A stretch of DNA of 64,000 nt from JALYNX01 sp963780755 (GTDB lineage Bacteria > Actinomycetota > Acidimicrobiia > Spongiisociales > ZC4RG35), in assembly GCA_963780755.1 (NCBI GenBank), contig CAWACX010000002.1, forward strand, positions 186,001-250,000. The letters are read 5' to 3'. The translations under genes and the position numbers were made by a program. This document shows, one piece after another, positions 27,506 through 35,582 of the stretch (position 1 is the first letter of the stretch; each line of letters starts with the position of its first letter). The notes below the pieces were generated by a model, which worked only from the letters and a program-made list of their open reading frames with translations, did no database searches and was not told where the DNA came from.

Positions 27506-28816
27506 TCACGTCAATATCCCCTCGTAGTTCCTCATCGTGAGCTGGGACTCGATCTGCTTCATCGTCTCCAGGGCGACCCCTACCACGATCAGGATCGATA
27601 CTCCGGAGAAGGCGATCGAGATGTTCCACACCGCCCCGGCGATGGCGGGCAGGATGGCGATAACAGCGAGGAATATCGACCCGGGAAGCGTGATCCGGTT
27701 CAGGATGAACGCCAGGTGCTTGGCGGTCTGCCGGCCGGGGCGCACCCCGGGCACGAAGCCACCCTGGCGCTGGATCATCTCGGCCTGCTTCTCAGGATCG
27801 AACTGGATCGCCGTGTAGAAGTAGGTGAAGAAGATGATCAGTGAGAACAGGATCAGGATGTACCACCAGCTGACACTCCCGTTTCCGCCGAGGTTGTCGT
27901 CGATCCAGCGGTAGATCGACTGCACCCATGCGGCATCGGATGGGATGGCTGTGATGATCAGCGAGGGGATGAGCAGGACCGACGTGGCGAAGATCACCGG
28001 GATCACGCCTGCCGTGTTCACCTTGAGTGGGATGTAGGTCGACTGACCGCCCATCACGCGGCGACCCCTGACCCGCTTGGCGAACTGGATCGGGATCCGT
28101 CGCTGTGCCTGGTCGACGTAGATGATCGCCCCGATCATGAGGAGGAACACCACGACCACCACTACGAAGCGGACCGGGAGGTTGGCCGCGACCGTCTGAC
28201 CCCAGATCTGGCCGAAGATGAAGGGGAACTGGCTCAGGATGGAGACGAAGATGATCAACGACATCCCGTTGCCAATCCCGCGCTGGGTGATGAGCTCACC
28301 GAGCCACATCACAGTCGCGGTGCCCGCGGTCATCGTGAGGACGATCAGGATCACGCGGCCGGTCGTGTAGTTCGGGATCAGGTCGATCCCGCCGGTGAAC
28401 CGGCCAACGTGAAACAGGTAGGTGAAGCTGGTCGACTGGATGAGGGCAAGGATCACGGTCAGGTACCGGGTCCACTGAGTGATCACTTTGCGCCCCGACT
28501 CCCCCTCTTCCTGAAGGGCCTGGAGCTTGGGGATCACCACCGTCAGCAACTGGATGATGATGGAGGCGGTGATGTAGGGAATGATCCCCAGGGCAAACAC
28601 GGAGAACGACTCCAACGCACCGCCCGAGAACAGGTTGAGGAGCCCATAGATGCCTCCCGCCTGCTGCTGGGATTGGAAGAGCTCGACGGCGTCGAGGTCG
28701 ATGCCGGGCACCGGAATCGTCGCCCCGAGTCGGTAGACGCCAAACATCGCCAGCGTGAAGAAGATCTTGCCCCGGAGGTCGGGGACCTTGAACATGTTGC
28801 GGTAGATGTTGAGCAT
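27506..28816 (-). CDS. secY: Protein translocase subunit SecY
   Basis: The protein is 436 residues with ten hydrophobic helices; GRKVITQWTRYLTV and the late loop QRQGGFVPGVRPGRQTAKHL are SecY signatures. It forms the membrane pore of the Sec export system. ATG 28816 begins MLNIYRNMFKVPDLRGKI. It is separated from rplO by 50 nt and from adk by a repeat-filled 58-nt spacer. Confidence 0.97.
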   Translation of the reverse strand: MLNIYRNMFKVPDLRGKIFFTLAMFGVYRLGATIPVPGIDLDAVELFQSQQQAGGIYGLLNLFSGGALESFSVFALGIIPYITASIIIQLLTVVIPKLQALQEEGESGRKVITQWTRYLTVILALIQSTSFTYLFHVGRFTGGIDLIPNYTTGRVILIVLTMTAGTATVMWLGELITQRGIGNGMSLIIFVSILSQFPFIFGQIWGQTVAANLPVRFVVVVVVFLLMIGAIIYVDQAQRRIPIQFAKRVRGRRVMGGQSTYIPLKVNTAGVIPVIFATSVLLIPSLIITAIPSDAAWVQSIYRWIDDNLGGNGSVSWWYILILFSLIIFFTYFYTAIQFDPEKQAEMIQRQGGFVPGVRPGRQTAKHLAFILNRITLPGSIFLAVIAILPAIAGAVWNISIAFSGVSILIVVGVALETMKQIESQLTMRNYEGILT

Positions 28817-28866
28817 TGAGTCTGGATTCTGTCCTTGATCTGGTACTAGGCGAAGGTGCCCCTTCG

Positions 28867-29325
28867 CTAGATGATCTCGACCGACCCTCCTGCAGCCTCG
28901 ATCTTCTCTTTCGCCTTGGCGCTGAAAGCATGGGCCTTCACCGTCAATGCCTTGCCCAGGTCGCCCTGAGCCAGCACCTTGACCCGTCCCTTGTGCCTGA
29001 TCATGCCCCGGTCACGGAGTGACTCCGGTGTCACCTCGCTGCCTGCCTCGAAGGCGTCCAAAGCGGCCAGGTTGACGATGGCGAACTCCTCCTTGTTCGG
29101 GTTCTTGAACCCGGGAAGCTTGGGGAGGCGCATCGCCAGCGGGGTCTGCCCGCCCTCGAAACCGGGACGGAGGGTGTTCCGGGCCTTGAGGCCCTTGGTG
29201 CCCCGCCCTGCGGTCTTGCCTCTGCGGCCACCCTCACCGCGCCCGACACGGATCGCCTTCTTCTTGGAGCCCGGGGCCGGCTTCAGATGGTGCAGCTTGA
29301 GCTGCTCTTTGGTCTCTTCGGCCAT
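28867..29325 (-). CDS. rplO: 50S ribosomal protein L15
   Basis: The protein is 152 residues. The glycine- and arginine-rich N-terminus (KKKAIRVGRGEGGRRGKTAGRGTKG) and the C-terminal VKAHAFSAKAKEKIEAAGG are typical. It is a late-assembly large-subunit protein. Spacing to rpmD is 1 nt, within the spc cluster. Confidence 0.97.
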   Translation of the reverse strand: MAEETKEQLKLHHLKPAPGSKKKAIRVGRGEGGRRGKTAGRGTKGLKARNTLRPGFEGGQTPLAMRLPKLPGFKNPNKEEFAIVNLAALDAFEAGSEVTPESLRDRGMIRHKGRVKVLAQGDLGKALTVKAHAFSAKAKEKIEAAGGSVEII

Positions 29326-29326
29326 G

Positions 29327-29512
29327 TCAGCCTTCCTCGACTTCGACGAGGTGCCGCACTTTGTGCAGCATCCCGCGCAGGGTTGGTGAGTCGGTGTGCT
29401 CCCGGCTCTGGTGGAGCTTGTGGAGGCCGAGCGACTCGACGGTCGCCCGCGTTTTCGGCTTCTCGCCGATCACCGATCTCTTCAGTGTCACTTTCACGAT
29501 CTTGTCCGCCAT
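29327..29512 (-). CDS. rpmD: 50S ribosomal protein L30
   Basis: The protein is 61 residues: VKVTLKRSVIGEKPKTRATV and LGLHKLHQSREHTDSPTLRG match L30 closely. It lies between rpsE (3 nt) and rplO (1 nt) in the normal spc order. Confidence 0.96.
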   Translation of the reverse strand: MADKIVKVTLKRSVIGEKPKTRATVESLGLHKLHQSREHTDSPTLRGMLHKVRHLVEVEEG

Positions 29513-29515
29513 GGC

Positions 29516-30064
29516 TCAGCCTTTGTCATGGGCGCGCAGCGCCTCGGTGGAGCGGTAGGCAGCGAGAAGTCCCGGGGGGACGATGTCCTCGGCCTTCTTG
29601 CCGCGGAGTCGGGCCACCTCGTCGGGGCGCCGCTGGCCGGTAAGGGCGTTCATCGCCGCCTTGGCCACATTGAGATGGGTCGGAGAGCCGAGGGACTTGG
29701 CGAGGGCGTCGCGGATCCCGGCCGCTTCGAGAATCTGGCGCACCGCACCACCGGCGATGACTCCGGTGCCCGGCGCGGCGGGCTTGATCAGGACCCTGGA
29801 AGCACCATGCTCCCCGGTGTTCTGATGGACGATGGTCTGTCCGGCCATAGGGATCATGACCATGGCCCGTCGGGCGCCCTCCATGCCCTTCTGAATGGCG
29901 GCAGGCACCTCTTTGGCCTTCCCATATCCGATACCGACCTTGCCGGCCCCATCCCCCACCACCACCAGCGCGGTGAAGCTGAACCGGCGGCCACCCTTGA
30001 CCACCTTCGCCACCCGGTTGATCTGGATGACCCGCTCGTCGTACTGGCTTTGCTCTTGTGCCAT
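29516..30064 (-). CDS. rpsE: 30S ribosomal protein S5
   Basis: The protein is 182 residues from ATG 30064 (MAQEQSQYDERVIQINRV); the 33 residues upstream in the open frame are antisense-like noise. The S5 core GGRRFSFTALVVVGDGAGKVGIGYGKAKEVP is intact. S5 contributes to decoding accuracy and mRNA unwinding. It begins 1 nt after rplR. Confidence 0.97.
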   Translation of the reverse strand: MAQEQSQYDERVIQINRVAKVVKGGRRFSFTALVVVGDGAGKVGIGYGKAKEVPAAIQKGMEGARRAMVMIPMAGQTIVHQNTGEHGASRVLIKPAAPGTGVIAGGAVRQILEAAGIRDALAKSLGSPTHLNVAKAAMNALTGQRRPDEVARLRGKKAEDIVPPGLLAAYRSTEALRAHDKG

Positions 30065-30065
30065 T

Positions 30066-30419
30066 TCAGAAATCCAATCCGGCTTCGCGAGCAGCCTCAG
30101 CGAGAGCCTTGACCTTGCCGTGGAACTTGTAACCACCCCGATCGAAGACAACGGCGTTGACACCGGCGTCCTTGGCCCGGCCGGCGAGCAACTCGCCGAC
30201 CTTGGCCGCGGTCGAGATGTTCAAAGCGGATGCACGGAGGTCGGCCTCCTGGGACGACGCCGAGGCCAGGGTGCGGCCCTCGCTGTCGTCGATCACCTGT
30301 GCGTAGATGTAACGGTTGCTGCGGAACACGGCGAGACGGGGACGATCCCCGGTGCCATGGACCCGCTTCCGGACCCGGACGTGACGCCGGGCTCGAGCAT
30401 CCTGTCGGGAGCCCCTCAT
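30066..30419 (-). CDS. rplR: 50S ribosomal protein L18
   Basis: The protein is 117 residues. GDRPRLAVFRSNRYIYAQVIDD and the C-terminal AVVFDRGGYKFHGKVKALAEAAREAGL are typical; it binds 5S rRNA with L5. ATG 30419 makes a one-base TGATG overlap with rplF; a GTG one codon earlier (30422) is an equal alternative. Confidence 0.97.
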   Translation of the reverse strand: MRGSRQDARARRHVRVRKRVHGTGDRPRLAVFRSNRYIYAQVIDDSEGRTLASASSQEADLRASALNISTAAKVGELLAGRAKDAGVNAVVFDRGGYKFHGKVKALAEAAREAGLDF

Positions 30420-30955
30420 CACTTCCCTGCCTTTCCAGCCTTGCGGCGCACGTATTCACCCGCATAGCGGATCCCCTTGCCCTTGTAGGGCTCGGGAGGA
30501 CGGATCTTTCGAATGTTGGCGGCTACCTGTCCCACCTGCTCCTTGTCGATCCCGGAGATGACGATCCGGGTTGGCTCGGGCACCTCGAAGGTGATCCCAT
30601 CCGGCGCCGGGACATCCACCGGGTGGCTGAAACCGACCAGCAACTCGACGTCCTGACCCTTGAGGGATGCGCGATACCCGACTCCCTGGATCTCGAGCAC
30701 CTTGTTGAACCCTTCGGAGACCCCGTGCACCATGTTGGCGAGGAGGGCCCGGCTCAGGCCATGCAGGGCCTTCGACTCCCGGGTGTCGTCCTCACGTACG
30801 ACACTGATCACTCCGTCTTCCATCGAAAAGGTGACCCGATCAGGGAATTCCCTCGACAACTGCCCTTTCGAGCCTTTGACGGTCACCTGCGACCCATCGA
30901 CCTGGATGTCGACACCCGAGGGCACGGTCACCGGCATCTTTCCAACGCGGCTCAT
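30419..30955 (-). CDS. rplF: 50S ribosomal protein L6
   Basis: The protein is 178 residues from ATG 30955: MSRVGKMPVTVPSGVDI, then LLANMVHGVSEGFNKVLEIQGVGYRA, and the C-terminal KIRPPEPYKGKGIRYAGEYVRRK. It lies near the sarcin-ricin loop and factor-binding site. It begins 1 nt after rpsH. Confidence 0.97.
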   Translation of the reverse strand: MSRVGKMPVTVPSGVDIQVDGSQVTVKGSKGQLSREFPDRVTFSMEDGVISVVREDDTRESKALHGLSRALLANMVHGVSEGFNKVLEIQGVGYRASLKGQDVELLVGFSHPVDVPAPDGITFEVPEPTRIVISGIDKEQVGQVAANIRKIRPPEPYKGKGIRYAGEYVRRKAGKAGK

Positions 30956-30956
30956 G

Positions 30957-31352
30957 TCACCAGACCTCACAAACGATCTCGCCGCCGAGCCGGCGACGAC
31001 GCGCCTCGCGGTCGGGGAGCAGCCCCTGGCTCGTGGAGACCACGGCGATCCCGAGGCCGCCCTGGACCCGCGGCAACTCTCCGGCGCCGCGGTAGATGCG
31101 GTGCCCGGGCTTGGAGATGCGCTTGATACCGCCGATGGCCGGTTGGCGTCGGTTCCCGTAGCGGAGCACGAGCTCGAGCTCGTTGAGGGTCCCATTCTCT
31201 GTCACATCGAAACGATCGATGAAGCCTTCGTCGACCAGGATCCGGGCGATGCCGACCTTGATCTTCGACGAAGGCATCGAGACCTTCTCATGACCCACCG
31301 CAACGGCGTTGCGGATCCGGGTCAGCATGTCTGCGATTGGATCGTTGACCAT
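30957..31352 (-). CDS. rpsH: 30S ribosomal protein S8
   Basis: The protein is 131 residues: NDPIADMLTRIRNAVAVGHEKVSMPSSK at the start, and GIAVVSTSQGLLPDREARRRRLGGEIVCEVW at the end. S8 binds the central domain of 16S rRNA and in E. coli represses the spc operon through an rplE leader structure. It shares its start with the rpsZ stop (one-base overlap). Confidence 0.98.
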   Translation of the reverse strand: MVNDPIADMLTRIRNAVAVGHEKVSMPSSKIKVGIARILVDEGFIDRFDVTENGTLNELELVLRYGNRRQPAIGGIKRISKPGHRIYRGAGELPRVQGGLGIAVVSTSQGLLPDREARRRRLGGEIVCEVW

Positions 31353-31537
31353 TACCAGGAAGCCTTTCTCACACCGGGCAACTCGCCAGACGAGGCCAGC
31401 TCACGGACACAGATTCGGCACATGCCGAAGTCGCGCAGATAGGCGCGTGCCCTGCCGCAGCGCTGGCATCGGTTGTATCCCCTCACTTTGAACTTGGGCT
31501 TTCTGTTGGCCTTGACCACCAACGATTTCTTAGCCAT
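31352..31537 (-). CDS. rpsZ: 30S ribosomal protein S14, zinc-binding type Z
   Basis: The protein is 61 residues. Two CxxC pairs (C24/C27 and C40/C43) in NRCQRCGRARAYLRDFGMCRICVRE show the short zinc form, usual in the spc cluster of actinobacteria. A zinc-free paralogue is often encoded elsewhere and used when zinc is scarce; none is in this window. It follows rplE by 11 nt. Confidence 0.97.
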   Translation of the reverse strand: MAKKSLVVKANRKPKFKVRGYNRCQRCGRARAYLRDFGMCRICVRELASSGELPGVRKASW

Positions 31538-31548
31538 TCAGTCTCTCC

Positions 31549-32109
31549 TCAAGCCTCGATGGTCGCCTTGCGGAATGGGAATCCGTAGGCCTCGAGCAAC
31601 GCCTTGGCGTGCTCGTCATTGGTTGCGGTCGTGCAGATCGTTATGTCCATGCCTCGTGTCGACGAGACCTGGTCGAAATCGATCTCGGGGAAGATCAGCT
31701 GTTCGGTCACCCCGAAGCTGTAGTTGCCTCGGCCATCGAACGACCTGGGGTTCAACCCGCGGAAGTCGCGGATCCGAGGGATGGCCACGGCGAGCAGGCG
31801 ATCGAAGAACTCCCACATCCGGGCCCCACGAAGAGTCACTGAGGCACCGACCGGCATTCCCTCCCGGACCTTGAAGCCGGCGATCGACTTACGGGAACGG
31901 TTCAACTTGGCCTTCTGGCCGGTGATCAAGCTCAGCTCGTCCATGGCCGAGTCGACGGCCTTCTTGTCCTGGACCGCTTCGCCGACCCCCATGTTCACCA
32001 CGATCTTCTCGAGGCGAGGAATCTGCATCACGTTGTCCAGGGCGAGCTGGTCCTTGAGCTTGCCGGCGATCTCCTCGGAGTAGCGCGTCTTGAGGCGAGG
32101 GGCGGTCAC
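31549..32109 (-). CDS. rplE: 50S ribosomal protein L5
   Basis: The protein is 186 residues from GTG 32109, which overlaps the rplX stop as GTGA. RLEKIVVNMGVGEAVQDKK, GQKAKLNRSRKSIAGFKVREG and TRGMDITICTTATNDEHAKALL are L5 signatures. It carries 5S rRNA and bridges to S13. A much longer open frame upstream is a shadow and was not used. Confidence 0.97.
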   Translation of the reverse strand: MTAPRLKTRYSEEIAGKLKDQLALDNVMQIPRLEKIVVNMGVGEAVQDKKAVDSAMDELSLITGQKAKLNRSRKSIAGFKVREGMPVGASVTLRGARMWEFFDRLLAVAIPRIRDFRGLNPRSFDGRGNYSFGVTEQLIFPEIDFDQVSSTRGMDITICTTATNDEHAKALLEAYGFPFRKATIEA

Positions 32110-32417
32110 AGGTCCCCCTCGCACTTCACGCAAACCCGGTGCTTCTTGCCCTTGTCGTCGATGCGGTGCCCGATCCGGGTGGGGCCGCACTTCTCGCAGA
32201 GGATCATCACGTTGGAGACGGCGATGGGCATGTCCTTGTCGATGATCCCGCCCTGGAGGGTCTGCCCCCGGGGCTTGGTGTGCCGCTTGGCGGTGTTCAC
32301 GCCCTCGACCAGGACCTTGTTCTGCTTGGGCAGGACACGGCTGATGCGTGACTCCTTGCCGGCATCCTTGCCGGCGATCACCATCACCTTGTCCCCCTGC
32401 TTCAGTCGGATAGTCAT
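32106..32417 (-). CDS. rplX: 50S ribosomal protein L24
   Basis: The protein is 103 residues: LKQGDKVMVIAGKDAGKESRI is the KOW motif, then VNTAKRHTKPRGQTLQGGIIDK. It starts large-subunit assembly on 23S rRNA. Its ATG (32417) is preceded by CCGGAGG, and that ribosome site lies inside a near-copy of the rplN 3' end; the usual tight rplN-rplX junction has a 137-nt insertion here. Confidence 0.96.
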   Translation of the reverse strand: MTIRLKQGDKVMVIAGKDAGKESRISRVLPKQNKVLVEGVNTAKRHTKPRGQTLQGGIIDKDMPIAVSNVMILCEKCGPTRIGHRIDDKGKKHRVCVKCEGDL

Positions 32418-32554
32418 TACAAAACCTCCGGCGGGCGCGGCAGCCCCGGCCGACCGGCGTCTGTTCGACCCGAGGGCTGAGCTTCAGAGACCGATCCCAG
32501 ACCATTGCTGAGGGTTGCCGAGGGTCGAAGTCGGCCGGCAATCAAGTCAGCCAT
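32417..32554 (-). CDS. Possible 45-aa ORF between rplN and rplX, framed by a duplicated junction
   Basis: An open frame starts MADLIAGRLRPSATLSNG and ends in PEVL followed by TAA. Its ATG overlaps the rplN stop (TAATG) and its stop overlaps the rplX start (TAATG). A 19-nt sequence, CGCCGGAGGT(G/T)TTGTAATG on the coding strand, is present at both ends (32415-32433 and 32552-32570, one mismatch); it is also the 3' end of rplN. So the original rplN-rplX junction seems to have been duplicated around about 118 nt of new sequence. GC at third positions is lower than in neighbours. No similarity is recognised; it may be translated only as a linker. Confidence 0.35.
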   Translation of the reverse strand: MADLIAGRLRPSATLSNGLGSVSEAQPSGRTDAGRPGLPRPPEVL

Positions 32555-32922
32555 TACAACACCTCCGGCGCGAGCGAGACGATCCGCATGAACTTGCGGT
32601 CACGGAGCTCCCTGGCCACAGGCCCGAAGATGCGGGTACCGCGGGGCTGGGAGTTGTTGTCGATGATCACGCAGGCGTTGTCGTCGAACCTGATGTAGGT
32701 CCCGTCCTGTCGACGCGACTCCTTCTTGGTGCGCACGACAACGGCCTTGACCACCTCGCCCTTCTTCACCGAACCGCCCGGGTTGGCGTCCTTGACCGTG
32801 CCGACGATCACGTCGCCGATGCCGGCATAGCGGCGCGACGAACCGCCGAGCACCCTGATACAGAGCAACTCGCGGGCGCCGGTGTTGTCGGCGACCTTGA
32901 GGCGCGACTCTTGCTGGATCAT
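32554..32922 (-). CDS. rplN: 50S ribosomal protein L14
   Basis: The protein is 122 residues from ATG 32922 (MIQQESRLKVADNTGARELL), overlapping the rpsQ stop by 4 nt. The C-terminus GTRIFGPVARELRDRKFMRIVSLAPEVL is standard. Its last codons are duplicated 137 nt downstream, just before rplX. Confidence 0.97.
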   Translation of the reverse strand: MIQQESRLKVADNTGARELLCIRVLGGSSRRYAGIGDVIVGTVKDANPGGSVKKGEVVKAVVVRTKKESRRQDGTYIRFDDNACVIIDNNSQPRGTRIFGPVARELRDRKFMRIVSLAPEVL

Positions 32923-33188
32923 CGAGCACGCTCCACGATCTCGACCACCCTCCACCGCTTCTGCTTCGAGAGGGGGCGGGTCTCCATGATCCGGACCGTG
33001 TCGCCGAGCTTGGCGTCGTTGGCCTCGTCATGGGCATGGAACTTGGTGCTGTGCCGCACCACCTTGTCGTAACGGGGGTGGCTTCGCTGGGTTGGGACCT
33101 CGACGGTGACCGTCTTGTCTCTCGAATCGGAAACCACGACGCCTACCCGCACCTTGCGGCGCGTTCTGTTGTTCATCTCGTCAGCCAT
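32919..33188 (-). CDS. rpsQ: 30S ribosomal protein S17
   Basis: The protein is 89 residues: RKVRVGVVVSDSRDKTVTVEVP and the C-terminal GDTVRIMETRPLSKQKRWRVVEIVERA are typical. It is a primary 16S rRNA binder. It shares one base with the rpmC stop and overlaps rplN by 4 nt. Confidence 0.97.
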   Translation of the reverse strand: MADEMNNRTRRKVRVGVVVSDSRDKTVTVEVPTQRSHPRYDKVVRHSTKFHAHDEANDAKLGDTVRIMETRPLSKQKRWRVVEIVERAR

Positions 33189-33412
33189 CAGGCACTCTCC
33201 TCGGCCAGGGCCGTAGCCGACTGCTGGGCCTCTCGCTCCCGCATCACGGTGAGGATGCGGGCAATGTCTTTCTTCACCTCGCGGAGCCGGGCGTTGTTGT
33301 CCAGCTGGTTGGTGGCCAACTGGAATCGCAGGTTGAACCGCTCGGCCTTGGCCTCCCCTAGGGCTTCGACCAACTCGGCGTCGGTCATCTCACGGATCTC
33401 GGTGGGGCTCAT
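33188..33412 (-). CDS. rpmC: 50S ribosomal protein L29
   Basis: The protein is 74 residues from ATG 33412. MTDAELVEALGEAKAERFNLRFQLATNQLDNNARLREVKKDIARILTV-type helix pair is the L29 fold. It sits at the peptide exit tunnel near L23. ATG overlaps the rplP stop by 4 nt. The longer frame upstream is a shadow of rplP. Confidence 0.96.
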   Translation of the reverse strand: MSPTEIREMTDAELVEALGEAKAERFNLRFQLATNQLDNNARLREVKKDIARILTVMREREAQQSATALAEESA

Positions 33413-33822
33413 TGCTCCTCCCTGGACACGAACCGGGTCCGGATCGGGAGCTTGTTGCCGGCCTTGCGCATCGCCTCGCGGGCCAGGTCCTCGGGGACTC
33501 CGGCCAGCTCGAACATGACGCGGCCCGGCTTGACAACGGACACCCAGAACTCGGGGTTGCCCTTGCCCGACCCCATCCTGGTCTCGGCTGGCTTCTGGGT
33601 CACCGGCTTGTCGGGGAAGATCGTGATCCACACCTTCCCGCCGCGGCGGACCGCCCTGGTGATGGCGACACGGGCCGACTCGATCTGACGGGCGGTGATC
33701 CACCCGGCCTCGAGCGCCTGCAGGCCGTACTCGCCGAAGTTCACCTGGGTTCCTCCCTTGGCCACGCCGGAGCGACGGCCACGATGGACCTTGCGGTGCT
33801 TGGTTCTCTTCGGCATCAACAT
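33409..33822 (-). CDS. rplP: 50S ribosomal protein L16
   Basis: The protein is 137 residues. The N-terminus MLMPKRTKHRKVHRGRRSG fixes the start at ATG 33822 (a second ATG two codons on is less usual). The WITARQIESARVAITRAVRRGGKVWI core is present. It organises the A-site region of the large subunit. It lies 37 nt after rpsC. Confidence 0.97.
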   Translation of the reverse strand: MLMPKRTKHRKVHRGRRSGVAKGGTQVNFGEYGLQALEAGWITARQIESARVAITRAVRRGGKVWITIFPDKPVTQKPAETRMGSGKGNPEFWVSVVKPGRVMFELAGVPEDLAREAMRKAGNKLPIRTRFVSREEQ

Positions 33823-33859
33823 CCGCGACACCTGGTTTCTGTCACATGGACCGGAGTGT

Positions 33860-34961
33860 TCATTCCTCCTCCGAGCTCTCTGCGGCCTCGGACTCGACTG
33901 CCACTTCGGCAGCGGTCTCCTCGACCGATTCTGTGTTCTCCCCCTGCTCCGCAGGGACTTCGACCGCCTCTTCGGCGACCGGCGCCTCGCCGGCCGCGGG
34001 GGGTGCGACCGTCTCTTCGACGTCCACCGCGGCCACCACGGTTTCATCGACCGGGACTTCGCTCTCTTCCCGTGCCGACTGGTACTCGACCTGGGCCTCG
34101 GCCGCAGTCGGGCGACGCCCACCTCCAGCCTCGATGATCCGTCGGCCGCCTTCCTTCTTGCCACCGCCGGCCTCGATCAGGCGCTTGCCGCCCCCGGCCT
34201 CGATCAACCTTGGTTTGGCGTCGGTCCCGGCGGCCTCTTCGGCGCGCGACTTGATGCTCTTGCGGGTGCGCCGGGCGGGCCCACCAGTCGCCAGGTCGGC
34301 CTCGGCGGCGATGCGATCTCCTGAGACCTGCCCCCTCGAGATGACCTCGCCGCGATAGACCCAGACCTTGACCCCGATGGTCCCCACCGTGGTGTGCGCC
34401 GTGGCGGTGCCGTAGTCGATGTCTGCGCGCAGGGTGTGGAGGGGGACCCGGCCTTCCCGGTACCACTCGCGGCGGCCCATCTCGGCGCCGCCGAGACGAC
34501 CCTTGCACTCGACGCGGACGCCTTCGGCACCCGCCTTCAGGGCGGAGGCGATCGCACGCTTCATGGCACGGCGGAAGGCGATCCGGTTCTCGATCTGGTC
34601 GGCGATGCCGCCGCGCCAGCAGTGCGGCGTCCAGGTCGGGGTCCTTGACCTCGTTGATGTTCAGCTTGACGGGCCGGTCGGCCATGGCCTCCAGGGCGCC
34701 GCGGAGGCGCTCGGCCTCACCGCCCTTGCGACCAATGACCACACCGGGCCGGGCGGTGTGGATGTCCACGATCAACCGGTCGCGGGTCCGCTCGATGTCG
34801 ATCCGGGACAGGGCGCCCCTGGTCAACTCTCCCTTGAGATACTCACGAATGTGCCAGTCCTCGTTTACGAACTTGACGTAGTCCTTTTCGGAGAACCATT
34901 TCGATTTCCAGTCAGTGGCGATACCAAGTCGGAACGAATATGGGTGCACTTTCTGGCCCAT
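33860..34961 (-). CDS. rpsC: 30S ribosomal protein S3 with long repetitive acidic C-terminal extension (one frameshift)
   Basis: Two frames join near 34610-34616 (one extra G/C in a GCGCGGCGGC run); repaired, the protein is 366 residues. The core (MGQKVHPYSFRLGI, KH domain GVVIGRKGGEAERLR, then MKRAIASALKAGAEGVRV) is normal and ends at about residue 232. The last 135 residues are unusual: three copies of a (R/K)-x-IEAGGG-(K/R) unit, then a strongly acidic Glu/Ala/Val tail. Actinobacterial S3 proteins often have some extension (about 270 residues in Mycobacterium), but this one is much longer. It starts directly after rplV (one-base overlap). Confidence 0.94.
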
Positions 34962-35308
34962 CAGCTCACCTCCTCGTTCCTGTCGGACACCACGATCGTG
35001 ATATGGCTGGTCCGTTTCCTGATCCGGGTAGCGCGGCCCCTGGCCCGGGGCCGATACCGCTTGAGTGTCGGTCCTTCGTCGGCGAATGCCTCAGCGATCA
35101 CGAGGTCCTCGGGATCGAGGGCAAAGTTGTGCTCTGCATTGGCGACGGCGGAGTGCAGCACCTTGGCCACCGGCTCGGTCGCGCCACGCGAGGTCAACCT
35201 GAGCAAGTCCTCGGCCTCGGTGACCGGCAGGCCACGGACGAGGTCGAGCACCAGACGCACCTTGTACGGCGACTGCCTGATGTACTTGGCTTGAGCCTTG
35301 ACCTTCAT
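34961..35308 (-). CDS. rplV: 50S ribosomal protein L22
   Basis: The protein is 115 residues. AKYIRQSPYKVRLVLDLVRGLPV and PTLKRYRPRARGRATRIRKRTSHITIVV (the tunnel-lining beta-hairpin) are diagnostic. L22 mutations affect macrolide binding. It overlaps rpsS by 4 nt and rpsC by 1 nt. Confidence 0.97.
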   Translation of the reverse strand: MKVKAQAKYIRQSPYKVRLVLDLVRGLPVTEAEDLLRLTSRGATEPVAKVLHSAVANAEHNFALDPEDLVIAEAFADEGPTLKRYRPRARGRATRIRKRTSHITIVVSDRNEEVS

Positions 35309-35580
35309 CGCTTCCTCGCTGACTTGTCCGCGTGGCCACGAAAGGTCCGGGTGGGGGCGAATTCGCCCAGCTTGTGGCCCACCATGGACTCGGTGATGTA
35401 GACCGGCACGTGCTTGCGCCCATCGTGGACCGCGATCGTGTGCCCGATCATCTCGGGGATGATCGTGGAGCGCCGGGACCAGGTCCTGATGACTCTCTTG
35501 CCACCTGACCTGTTGAGCTCATCCACTTTCGCCGCCAGATGGTCATCGACGAATGGCCCTTTCTTGAGACTGCGAGCCAT
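35305..35580 (-). CDS. rpsS: 30S ribosomal protein S19
   Basis: The protein is 91 residues from ATG 35580 (MARSLKKGPFVDDHLAAKV); the 31 residues before it in the open frame are not S19. TWSRRSTIIPEMIGHTIAVHDGRKHVPVYI is the typical core. It binds S13 in the 30S head. It follows rplB by 2 nt. Confidence 0.97.
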   Translation of the reverse strand: MARSLKKGPFVDDHLAAKVDELNRSGGKRVIRTWSRRSTIIPEMIGHTIAVHDGRKHVPVYITESMVGHKLGEFAPTRTFRGHADKSARKR

Positions 35581-35582
35581 GA

